Shown here one piece after another: positions 23,348-35,072 of a stretch of 64,000 bases of DNA (the stretch's first letter is position 1; each line of letters starts with the position of its first letter). Below the pieces are notes generated by a model that worked only from the letters and a program-made list of their open reading frames with translations, was not told the origin of the DNA and searched no databases. Origin of the DNA: Camillea tinctor (taxonomy: Eukaryota; Ascomycota; Sordariomycetes; Xylariales; Xylariaceae); contig MU394051.1 in assembly GCA_022578605.1 (NCBI GenBank), positions 186,001-250,000 of the forward strand, in the 5' to 3' direction. A program made the translations under genes and the position numbers.

Positions 23348-25864
23348 CTTACATCCAAGTCTCCATTCACATTCCTACATAACCCTATGCTTGTCTACAT
23401 TCCGCATTCATCATGGGCGTGATGATTATTACCATGGTGGCGATCACCATGACAATAACCATGACGGTGCTTTTCTAGAAACAGATTCAGGTGCATACCT
23501 ATCTAACAAATAAGAATGAATACACTGCTGACGCTGGTACTGATACTAACACTACTACTTCTCACCACTTATACCACACGTACTAATCAGCACCATCATC
23601 ACAAGAACAGCTAACCTAGGTAACTAAATTGGTCACCTTAAGTTTACACACGGGTTCGTAACTAGCGATTGTTATGACCAGCTATAACTTGACTAAGAGG
23701 AGCCCAAGAAGAGTCCAGGGTTTTATTAGACAAATTCGTTGAATATTGACTGATATCCATAGGTTACATACACTACATACCTCAACCAACGACTTCTGGT
23801 GTAAGTCAGCTAGCCTAAATAAAAACCGTCACTTCACTTCTCTCATGCCCCCCCTTTCCAAACAACACGAATATCCAGTGGTTACGTACCAAGACCACTT
23901 TACTATTTTGTACGCCGTTTGTCCCGAATAAAGACAACTCCTCGACGGTACCAATGCCTCGGGCGCGTCTGCGTCATATCATTTGGTCTTCAGTGATGCC
24001 CAGTGCCGAAATGCAGATGCACGGAAACCTTCTTCTGGGTCGGAAACATGCAGTTGTACATGACTTTGGCTACGAAACCACTCCTTTCCTTTTCTTCTTC
24101 TCTTCCTTTATACCAATCGCTCTTCGTTCAAGTGCTAGTCTGCTTTTCTTGATCTTGCTGCTACCGTAGCACCGGTAACTCTTAGCTCTTCTGTATATGG
24201 CCTCATAAGAGCGTACCTTGTCTTACTACACGACTAACTGACAAGGTAGTTTAACTGTTTAACCGACCATTGGGTTAACCAACCGATATGACTTAACCTG
24301 ACTTGACCTAGACTTGACTTGACTGACTGATGACCAGTGGGGGGGAAGAGGGAAGGGAAAGGAAAGGAAAGGGAAGGGGCAAAAGAATAATGAGATGAAT
24401 GTTCGAGCCAGTCAACCAGACGCAAAAAGCAAGCCTCTGAACCCCCTAAAACAGATGTCATCTAAAAAATCTGCGTGTGTATGTGCGTGCGTGTGCGCGC
24501 GAAGGGCTCCGGCTGGCTCTTTATACAGCCGATTTCACAAAGTTGCATTTGTTCAGCTGCCCCCTCCAAAACGCGCCAAGGTACTGGCTGTCCACGTACG
24601 TTGTTGTATATACATACCTTCGTACATGCTTCGTACATATAGCGATTTCGTGTGTGTGTGATATGACAAGGAACTGTGACCCTCCTGAGCCAGGAGGCAA
24701 AGAATTCGATCGGGCCTTGAAATGCACGCGCATATGCAATGGTACCTACGTGTGTAAGGTCGACCCCGGTACCATCTTCCCTTTCATCGGGCAATTTCAT
24801 CTGGCACCAAAGCAACAACCGTCACGGTCCGGGGTTCTCTATATACCCCCTGCTTGCAGATACCGCTACCACCAACACTTGCCTACCTTGTCGTGTCACT
24901 CTTGCTCCCCTCCTCCTCACCCTCCTCCTCCACCAGCACTGTCGAGCCAAGCCCTGTCTTTTCCCTAGACCCTTAAACCATGTGCATGCTCGGTATCCTT
25001 AGTGCCACCCGAGCACCTAACAGTCATCAGATCCTCAGTCGTTGCCCGCCCAAGGAGACGCCACAAGTACCAGCCAGTACTAAGTATCATCTGTGGGGAT
25101 TGTGGGTACAGCTGCTAAGTCGGTGCTATTCTTCATCATCGTACCCTGAACGTTGTTCTGGCATCTATGTCATCCCTGCCCATGCTTCGCATGCCTGGGT
25201 TCTTTATGGTTTAGTCAAGAGTCCATTCAAACCGTTCTCTCTCCACACCTGAGAGACGTTCCCGGCTTCAACATACTACTACATAATAGAAAAGCAGTTC
25301 ACTAACCTCTCCTTGCACCAACTTACTTTGCTTCCCTTCTCTCTGCCATATTTAGATCCTATTCCGCGATCTTCACTTCTTAAAATTACTCACCTAACAT
25401 CTTTCTTCCTTATAACTCTTAATCATTCTAGTCACTTTTCCAAATATTCTCCTCACTCTTCCCACTTACTCGGCTCTCGTTGAAATCATCTCGAGGTTAC
25501 GTCCTGTTATTCAGATTATAGTGAAGGGCTTCCATTCATTCGTCTATATCTCATCCCGGGCTTTCTACTCTAATTCCCATCTATCGTGGATTTCATTGAG
25601 GGTTTGAGAATATTAATAGTTACGACTATCAACTACATCTACCACACTCAGACTCAATAAACCTCGCTTGTTTGCCACTAACAACGACACGGGCTTCCGA
25701 CCTTTGGGGTATACGCATTTATACGACTTATTGCTTTTACACCTGTGAAAGTTGGCTTGGAGTTAGCTAAGGATCAATCTTTACCTACTTTCAAACTTTT
25801 TTTTTGGATAGTCTTTCGTCCTTTATTTGTAGTACTTATACCACCACATCATCATCATCATAAG

Positions 25865-25944
25865 GTAAGTGTCTCTTATCAATGCCGCAATATATATTAC
25901 ATGCCTGCATCCCCAGACACCGCAGCTCACCCCTTTTCTCGCAG
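25865..25944 (+). other. Putative 5'-UTR intron of the TALE homeobox gene
   Basis: A strong AAG|GTAAGT donor at 25865 lies inside pyrimidine-rich leader sequence, and an acceptor CTCGCAG ends at 25944, 47 nt before the chosen ATG. Removing it would shorten the leader without touching the coding sequence. This rests on splice signals alone. Confidence 0.4.
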
Positions 25945-25991
25945 ATACTACCACTAGGCGGATTAGGTATTCTAGACTATCTTGCTATGTT

Positions 25992-27516
25992 ATGGAATAT
26001 AGTCCTCCACGATTTGCAATAAGAACTCTTGCAGAAAGACTATCATTAGGTCAAGACAAAATGTCTACTCTTACCATGCCCTCTCCGCATCAGCACCACT
26101 TGGGCTTCCACCGCGAATTGTCTTGGCTTGGTGCCCGTCCCGAACCTTCTCGTAAACAGCTCCACGACCAAGAGAGGGTCGCTCTTCCATCTATCAGACA
26201 GGTAACGTTCATTGCCACGGTTTATTATATGTTTCTGACCGCCATCCAGGCCTTCCCAGAACTACAATTACAAGCTCAACAGGACACTACTACCAGGGCA
26301 TCACCTGCAACAACATCTCCAGTTAGTGGGATCTTTACTGGGACAACGACACCGCCTGATTATATCCATTCACCATCTCAACACAAGCGGAGACGCCTAT
26401 CTATTGAGGACGAGCGGGATGAAAGAGTCAGCCAAGTGCCGAGATTGTATTCTAGTTCGCAGCGAGCAGCACCCCGACAACAATCACCGCCTTCCAGGTT
26501 AAGGACAGCCCCTGAGCCGTGGGGAGCATCGAGTAGGAAAAGCCCCTATGCTGGAAACAGCAGCCATTCGTCAATGAAGTCACCCGCCAGCACGGAAATT
26601 CACGAGAGAATCGAAGCACGTCCCACTCTACCTAGCCTTCCAATGTTGAACTTTGAAAGAGGTGCCACCGAGATGCGTCCGATTAGAAGCCTTTCAGGTG
26701 ACGATTACATTCAAGAACCCATGAGAAGACCAAGTATTACGCCTAGCGGTGGTCATGGACTAGAAACAGGGGCGCTCGGATATCATCGACAAGCAAGCTT
26801 TAGCTATGGTTTCCACCCTAACCGAGTTCAGTCCCTCTCTGTTGGGTCAGTCCACCCATTTGACAGGACGCCATTTTCGCCAGGGGCATATGGACACCAG
26901 TATCCTGACACATTCATGCGCATAGGCGAGTTAAGCATGGGTGTCAATGGTGATGGCAAGCAACGGAAGCGCCGTGGAAACCTGCCTAAGGAAACGACCG
27001 ACAAACTTCGCGCTTGGTTCGTGGCGCACTTACACCACCCATATCCGACCGAGGACGAGAAACAGGACCTTATGAGGCAGACGGGTCTGCAAATGAGTAA
27101 GTTTGAAACCTGCCTTACCCACTCACCCATCCACCTCAACGAGTATCCCGCCCCTAAACTAGGAAACGAGGGAGGAAAATGCCACCGAGCCTACTGGGCC
27201 GAACTAGACTGTACACTAATATTTAGTTTCTTGATGTATGACATATGCTAACTCTTGTGCCACGACAGATCAAATATCCAACTGGTTTATCAACGCTAGA
27301 CGACGACAATTACCCACGATGATCAACAATGCCCGTGCTGAGTCCGACGCTATGACCAGCCGTGGGGGCGATAGCAAGGCTCTGCCTTCTACTGAACGGC
27401 TCGAGTACGACCATGAGGGCAAACTCAGTGACGGAGAGGGCACAAACTACGACGACGTTGACGTGGAACCCGTAAAGCGACGCAGAGCTGCCAGCATGAA
27501 ACGCGGTAGCATTTAA
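25992..27516 (+). CDS. TALE-class homeobox transcription factor
   Basis: Model: exons 25992-26201, 26250-27096 and 27269-27516; 1,305 nt, 434 residues. The N-terminal three quarters is low-complexity, with a basic KRRR patch. The homeodomain spans about residues 309-370: KRRGNLP arm, helix 1 with the TALE three-residue PYP loop extension (334-336), and recognition helix NQISNWFINARRRQLP, keeping W358, F359, N361 and R363. Intron 2 splits the Asn codon just before the recognition helix and has a GCTAAC branch site. Intron 1 is only 48 nt, stop-free and a multiple of three, so its removal is likely but unproven. An alternative start is the ATG at 26061, in a better context. Fungal TALE factors regulate conidiation, hyphal growth and fruiting-body development; the exact ortholog is not assigned. 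The very long flanking spacers fit a heavily regulated developmental gene (inference). Confidence 0.92.
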
Positions 27517-30500
27517 ATAGGGACGACGAAAAAAATAAGTACACCCATCTGCCTCTCTAGACTTTGTCTACTTTACTTTTTACCTTCGATCCATGGGCCA
27601 GGACCAAAGTTCTCTAAGGCCATTATTTTATTATTATTATTATCTTCTTTCTGTTCCTAGGAGCGACATTATATCCTCACGGAGGTCGGCGCAACTTTTT
27701 AAACTACGAATTTTATGTTGAACTGAGTTATTGTCTATGGATGGCAAAACCAATGGTATGATGGGCAACAAGGGATTATATCATCATTGAGTGGACTAGC
27801 GAGGGTTTCTTGATTACAAGGAGTTGCGATTCAACCGCTCTTAGAAAGCATAGGCAAAGGTGCTTAGCATGGGTAAAAGGGCAATAGGTAAGGTTGGTTG
27901 TACAACAACAATATCCACGGTGAAACTGGAACTTGGGCAGCGGAGGAAATATCATTTAGAGAGGGAAGAGGGAAAAGAAAAATAAAAGTTAGTACAGGGT
28001 ATATACGAAGGTATTGTTGTACATATAGAAGCCGTTGAATTGGAAATTATGGCTTCGCAGGGCGCTACAGCATAAAGCGAGAAAAGAGAAAGAACGAAAA
28101 ATCATCAAAAAAAAATATAAATATATTTCAATAATACCATGAAATCGAGACTCCGACATCGTCGAAATCCTTGCAAGGGCGTCTCGGATCTTTCCTGATC
28201 AGCGTGAGGAAATGCGCATACTCACATATAGAGAGACAGATACACTATAACTACATCATCGTACGCACATTACCAAGCTGCTCCTTTCCACCACCATCTC
28301 AAGGTTCTAGGGTCGGTATCCGAAGCATGGGGAATAGGATGGAGGACAGTAACTCAGATCTTGGAGGGAAGCGTTGCTTGGCGGATCCAAGGAAAACCAA
28401 GCTTAATCTAGCAGAAGAGAAACACACACCACACATACAATCTACACTACATGCTACTTATTATCTCATACCTTTTTTTATTTCTATTTTTTTTTTTACC
28501 TTTCTTTTTCATACGTATCACCTGCATTAGCCACACCACGCTTCCGATCGATAGATTAAATGCAGATCGCCCCTCCCTCTTCCCAACCCCGAGGGAGCGG
28601 ATATGCGTATGGTGTATAGTGCTATCTGTGTATGACTGACTGCACTTTTCTCCTTTTTTACTTTACTCCTCTTCCCTTTCCTCGGGCCTCCTTGAGAGGG
28701 GGCTTCTCGGTTAACTTACATTATAAGGGGGGAGGGGGGAAAGGAGAAAGAAAGGTCATATTGATAAGTGACAATGGTGGCAGTGGTGGTAATAGCCAGA
28801 CCCTCTTACCTGGGTCTTAGTCTTCTCCTCTCCCTCCCTCCCTCCCCGACGCATTTAAGTTGTGTCGATGCAATGCAAAGGGCCGCCGAACCTGGCCGCC
28901 TCACACAAGGGTTTCAGAGAGGGTCCCCAGAGAATGGGGATCAGATAGATAGGTAAGATAGACGAAGTTAACAAGTGAAGGTTCAAAAGGGGGGGAGGGG
29001 GAAGGGGGAGAGGAACTTCCCTTTCTCCCTCCCCTTTCCCTTTCCCCAGTAAACACGCCACTCTGTGACAGCCACATAGTACTGCCGTACGTGCCCGCGA
29101 TCGGATGACGACAGGTACGGGGGGTAGAGGAGGAAGGACCACCCCCTAACCTTTTTTTTTTCCAGCGAATAGATGAAAATACGTTGACGTGTTGCATCGT
29201 GTGTTAATGCTGTGCCGTGTGCTTGTGTTTGACGGGAGACTTTGAGAATGATGGGTTGAAATACACTACATACATACATAGACTTACTAGGGAGAGGGGG
29301 GGTTCATGGGGAGAGAGGGGATCAGGACTACGAAATCAGGAAGGGGAAGAAGGGGAGAGATTCACCGCTAGTCTACTGTAACTGTTGCTCTATAATCGAA
29401 GGTGGGCACGGGGGGTATACAGAAGGGGGTCGCATGACGTTTACGCTAGGACTTCGTACAAACATATCTACCAATTCGAGGGAAAAGAGGTGGACGTCTG
29501 TGTTATGTGTGTTGTGTGCTGTGCGTGTTGCGCTGTGTATGTGTGTATGTATGTATGTATAGGTATAGGTATATCGTTACAAATTTGATGAGACAGACAA
29601 GCGGCGATAGGTAACGAACATCAAGGAACAGGACTAGCTACATAGTCAGGGGAGCTTCCTAGCTAGCCCACGCTCTTTTTTTTTTTTTTTTGGACGAGGG
29701 TAAGCAAGAGCAAGGTCCCATACATAGCTCTCTTCCTTCTTGAACTTCTCTCACTTACACATTAACCTCGTACCCCCATCTTTTCATGACTGGGTTCTTG
29801 GCCGCGCGCAAGCAGTTTCTGACTCGAACGTCCAACCCCCAAATCCGTGCGGTGCTACGAAAAGATGCGTAGGTAGACCAAGTTGTTCCGGGGGTCATTT
29901 GGCGGGACTCCCGCACTGACAGTATGCGGCGGCGGACAAGGGGTGGGAGACCCCCAGAAGACCTTTTTTATTTATAAGTTTACATAAGAATAGAAGAAGA
30001 GGAGAGAAAGAAAGAGGATAGGCAGAAAGGCGAAATAGCGAGAGAAGTCCGCCGCCCACCAACGGACCGATATGATGTTATAATGGGGAAAGGAAAATAA
30101 AATAAAATAGCAGGCCCCGGGCGTCCACGTACGCATTTGGGAACACGGGTCCGGTGCGGAACCCCATGTCGAGTCGAAAATATTGAAAAGACTAAACAAT
30201 TAAATAAAAGGGAAAAAAGAGATAGAGGGGAAGTGCCAGGTCCTTTGGGAACGGAATTGAGACATGGCGTCTGTCGGGCATATTCTAAGTCAAAAATGTC
30301 TTACACTTGACTCTAGCGCTTGCTGTCATGTTATGCCCATGCCTAAGCTTACCTGTGTACGTCCTAAGGTAAAGGGGTGGCGGTTTGGATGAAGATGTCT
30401 TGGAACAGGGACTAACTGTCTAGCTGTCTATCTGTCTGTTTGTCTTGTCTGTGTGTCTCTCATTTTCTGCGTATCTTACACTTGTCTACTTAAGAAAGCC

Positions 30501-33500
30501 GTTTTGTGGCGTTATATGCGGTCTAGAATCTTATGGTCTTAGACTCTCCTTCTCAGTTGAGCCGCACTGACGACCTTTCAGGAGGAGTCCATTTCTTAAA
30601 AGGTTGAAATATAAGATATACTTAAGGTAAAGCTTAAGCTCTACGAAGTCTTACGCTGGAAAAGGAACGAGCGCCTGTTCCCCCCCATTCCCTTCTTTTT
30701 TTGTGAATCGTAGCAATCACTGAAAAAGAAATAATAATTACGTTTTATTCCATTCATCCGGCCGCCTCCGAGCGAACGCATGAATTCAAGAACATAATAG
30801 CAGTAAGAGTGCAGATATTGAGTTCCACGCTCCTCCAAGCCCGGGCTCCTTGTATCACCTGTTATGGGGTTTGGCCTACGGGGCCGGGCAACGTTTAAAT
30901 TGGCAGGGCCGGTAAGCAAGCTCGGAGGAGTTAAGACAATATGTATACGGGGGTTGCAAGTTGAAGGGAGGGGAGGAGAAAAAGATCCATGGTATGGTAC
31001 TATACATCCCCTTTTCCCCTAGGATCGTGGTCCGGTCATGTTATAAATTTTTTACCCCTTCCAAGTCTGATGTGTAAATAGAAACGGGCATATATCATAT
31101 GCCAAAAAGGTCGGACCAACAGGCTCACACCTCCACATGCCGTACCCGATAGGTCAAAGTGCCACCTAAACTACCATTACCCTATCCCATGCCAGAAAGC
31201 TATGGCTTGAACCTAAGTTTGGTCTTTGCTGGCTCTAGCGGTTAGTTTGACAGCTAATAAGGGCAGTTTAAGGGAGCGGAGATGTTTTGAGCAGAGATCA
31301 CATCTTGACAAAGAACATAATTTACATAGTTGTAGAGCCAACAATTACCTATTCTCCCCTTTTCCATCTTTATGTAATATGTCGCCCTGATTCAGGAACG
31401 TAGCTAATTATGGCAACCAAATCTCACATTAGTCGCATCGTCGTGCTGCTCGCTTAACGTTTCGACATGGATAGTCCTCCCAGCTAACAAGTGGATAACA
31501 CATGGTTAGAGATGAGTAATCATGTAATACCCTGGTTGAATAGTTCGTGAGGATTATAGACAGGGGCTTTCCTTGGACACGCCCTCGGGTCGCCCTTCGC
31601 TTACGGGCCTGGGGTCCCGCTGGGGTCTTTGTGCTAAGATGATAACAAGTGGGCGTCAGGGGGGGTAGAGATCTAGTGTATGTTCCCCTTTAATGTCATT
31701 CAGGTAGCTTGGACTAAATAAAATTCCACTCTGTCTACGCTAATCGCAGGGCGAACGAGGCGCAAATTCTTTTTGTCTATCCATCCCTTGCGCGCTTTAA
31801 ATCGACGTGTGGGAGAAATTCCTAGAATGCCAACCCTAAACTGACGACAGTGTTGTAACATTGATCATAGCATCTCCATCCCACAACCCCCACACCCCCT
31901 TATACCCCCCCGCCTAGCCTCAAGGCTTCTTCGAACCATGGTTCGTCTCCGTTTGAGCGGAAGATCGATCCGTCACGGACAGGTAAGTTCTCACATCTAG
32001 CGGTAGCCCGGCCCGTTTCGGTCGTGAGATTGCCGAAGACCGAATTACAGGAATCGTCGTCACGACTTGCCTGCTCAAACATCTGATACAAAACAGCTGG
32101 CTGCGTACGGAATAAAAATCAAAGAAAAAGAAGAATAAAACAGACACAGTGACAGAATGTACTGTACGAGATCCCGAGGGAAGCCGGATCTCGCGCGATG
32201 GCGTTTTAGTTTTAATTCCGCGTCAGAGGTCCTCCACCCACGTACATACTCGGTGTGCAAAGCACATGCAAGTAGGTTCCTAGGTGAGCAGGGAAACCGG
32301 ATTGTGGGCGGCGTGCCCTGGATGTTAGTCATTTGCAAATCGATCCTTCGCTCGGCATTACAGAAAAGAAAAACTGTAAGGGGGATTGAGTCTGTCGTCT
32401 GTCATGCTCCTTTTTCCTTCTTTCTCTTTTCGCTCAAGTTACCATGGTTCACGGACGCCGATCTTAGTTCAAGTTGATCTATACATGTAGACCCGCGTCC
32501 GACGATTCGAGAATATCTCCGGACGAATCGCGGCATCGTAACCGAGTCGCCTCGGTTGCCCTGTCGCGAATCCATACCTATTTCGGTGTTCAGTTTGGGA
32601 CGACCCACGAACGGCTTATGTGCATTGCAACGGTACTCCGTCGATATGCAACTCATTCGCAGACTCTGACAGTCACGCCTATGCCATGAGAGGTAGGGAG
32701 GGTCGCTAAGCTTATTATTGACAGGTGAAAGCTCCAATGAAAGCAGCACGAAGACACACCCAACACGCCCCGGCCCTTCTCCCCCTCGGGCGATCCAGAA
32801 GCTGATTTGTCTTTCTGGAACCCGCCTCGCATCATTTCATTCGCGATCCAAGATTTGCATGTGGCGACTACGCCACCGTTGAACCACAAAGTGCACAAGT
32901 GAGGTTCTGACATATAGCATGCTGGCAACTAACGCCGCGAGTAACCAACCTCTATCCGTGGCGGGGTCTATAGCAGCAGAGCTTGGAAGACTGTTAAGAC
33001 CTCTTTCTTTTTGGGGGGTGGGAAGAGGCATAGTGCCTACGCCAAGTACCTTCGGCAGCACATTCCGATTATAGCGCTAGATCTTGGGACCGGCTCCAGC
33101 CTACTACGACATCGCAGGCAAGTTCGCTAGTATACGAACTAGTTGCTGCTGCTGCCAATGCCATTATGTGTCAGCGGGGACCGGTGTCTAGCTGCTTGCT
33201 GTAGGTACATATGTACGAGAACGTAAAGAGGTATAAGATGGGTGGGAAAACCGCCGAGAACCCCACCGTGTGGTTGAAATTCTCCTTGAGAGTCCCCCGT
33301 CAACGTTTCAGGGCTACTTTAGCTCGAGTTGTCAAAATCGGCTGGCAGCAACGGTAATTTTGCAAGCCGCTGAGTACAGTACGTATAGGCAAGGCACGTA
33401 CGCACGTACACACATACACACTACACACACATGCACATACACGCGTGCACACGACACTCAAACATTTGCACTACCGGCCGAGTCAGGGTAATGGTTCAGA

Positions 33501-35072
33501 CGTTATTCCCGGGCTGAGTACCCAGTCGCATGGGGCATGCAATTATTAGCCTGCGCAGCGGATGGCACGCTTTCAAACCTGTCAAGTGGGTAAGATAGAA
33601 GAAGATACACCACACTAGAGTGTGGGAATGTCCGAATGGGTGACCGGCCCCTCCCCTCCCTCCTAAGTGGGAATTCCAGGTTCCCTATTCAGATGTGCAT
33701 TCCGGATGAGATGGTTTATTCGGTAACGAGGTCATCTTACGGTATGAGGTGGGCTATAAGATCTTTCTCATATTTGCTCGTTGAGGCTCTAAAGAGGGAG
33801 GATTAGCCAGTCAGCACGAGGTATGATTTGACTTAATTTTGATTTGATTCTTCTTCTTTTTCATGCAATGTGAAAGGTGGATGAAAGCCCCCTTGACAGT
33901 TAGTTATAGGATGACATCGTGGTCGATAACGACGAGTATCCACCTGTCAACCACTTTTGAAGAACGTTGAATGTTAAATATAGTGTAATAGAAATGACAT
34001 GGCATGACATGACATGACTGATGTAGTATGTGTATTGATATGCTCGTAGGTAGTATTAGTTTCAAGTACAGACTTAAGCTCTAGGTTAGGTGAATGCATA
34101 CTAACTTTGTAAATAGTAATTGGGGGTTTTTTTTTGGAAGAAGTATAAAATGATTAGATTGTAACATTGAAAACCTCTAGGAGGGTTCTAACACTGATTT
34201 CAAAAGGCCCCGGGATAGGTCCGAGGCAATGACGTGGTGGCTCGTCCCGCTTGAGCTTAGAGTTGACCTTATTTGGAATTGTATTTACCTATTACCTGCT
34301 TTGTACTGCTAGGTTAGGTAAATATCTGTTAGCTGCATATAAGTCATGGCACTTGACTACCTAGTTGTGGGTATGCACTGGGTGTACTGGGCATATACTA
34401 CCTAATTAGCCCTCTAAAAATCAAAACTAGTAGTAGGTAACTCCATACCTACAACTACTGGAGATGTGCGGGACCCCAGTTACTACGGATTACCAGATAT
34501 ACCTATACATAAATAACCTAGCTCCGGGCCTATACGCTTAGGTCCATACAGATTAGTACTTATTTACGTACTTGAGGGGAAGACTAAATTGGTATAAAGA
34601 AGACTTACAGGACATGCATCATTATTACTCATTTTCTCTCCTCTATGATTCATATGGATTACTATATTGTAAGAATTTACTGAAAGGTACAAGTGGACTA
34701 CTTATATAAGCTGGTTACTTAACCCAGAGTGCTAAGTATTACCTAAAATATAATGTGTCAACGGCATTCGGCAATACATACTGCCGGCATTGTTTCACCA
34801 CAGTCAATCAGTCTATCCTATCAATCTATCCGACCTGGACAAGGTTGATGCCTCAACGCTGCTTTGCTTACTAAATGATATCTGGGTCATCCCCTGATCG
34901 TTGATTGTTGATTATTGATTTTAATCCTCCACCTTCGTGTTATCAAGAGTCGCAAGGCTGAATTTATATCGAATTATTTCTATGCTTTGTTCTATTTTGA
35001 TATTCACTCTCCATTTTGAGACCTAACTAGCGAAAGAATAATAGGAAAGGGGAAGGAAAAAAAGAATAAAGA
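27517..35072. other. Gene-free region between the homeobox gene and the first Zn2Cys6 gene
   Basis: About 7.6 kb with no supportable gene. Features seen: a TTATTA tract (about 27626-27642), a G-rich tract (28989-29012) followed by a C-rich tract (29021-29047) that together could form a hairpin or triplex, a GTAT repeat (about 29540-29562), an AC-rich segment (about 33405-33455) and GACAT repeats (about 33996-34018). ACCTA-type units are frequent again from 34250 to 34530. The last kilobase is probably the promoter and leader of the downstream regulator. Confidence 0.45.

Larger units (their letters stand above)
22331..25864. other. Microsatellite-rich upstream region and probable leader of the homeobox gene
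   Basis: Gene-free. It holds T-rich DNA at 22320-22375, a GAAAA-type polypurine tract at about 23030-23105, an ACT/ACC trinucleotide tract at about 23273-23347, and another polypurine tract at 24335-24380. From about 25250 to 25860 the plus strand becomes pyrimidine-rich, as expected for a transcribed fungal leader upstream of the homeobox gene. The longest frames here are repeat translations and I do not call them. Confidence 0.45.

Noticed and set aside
23016..23513. 165-codon frame with Lys/Glu- and Thr-rich segments
   Set aside because: Produced by the polypurine and ACT/ACC microsatellites; no domain and no conservation signal visible.
33630..33655. TGGGTGACC, as in 5S rRNA 3' halves
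   Set aside because: Isolated match; the rest of a 5S gene is not present.
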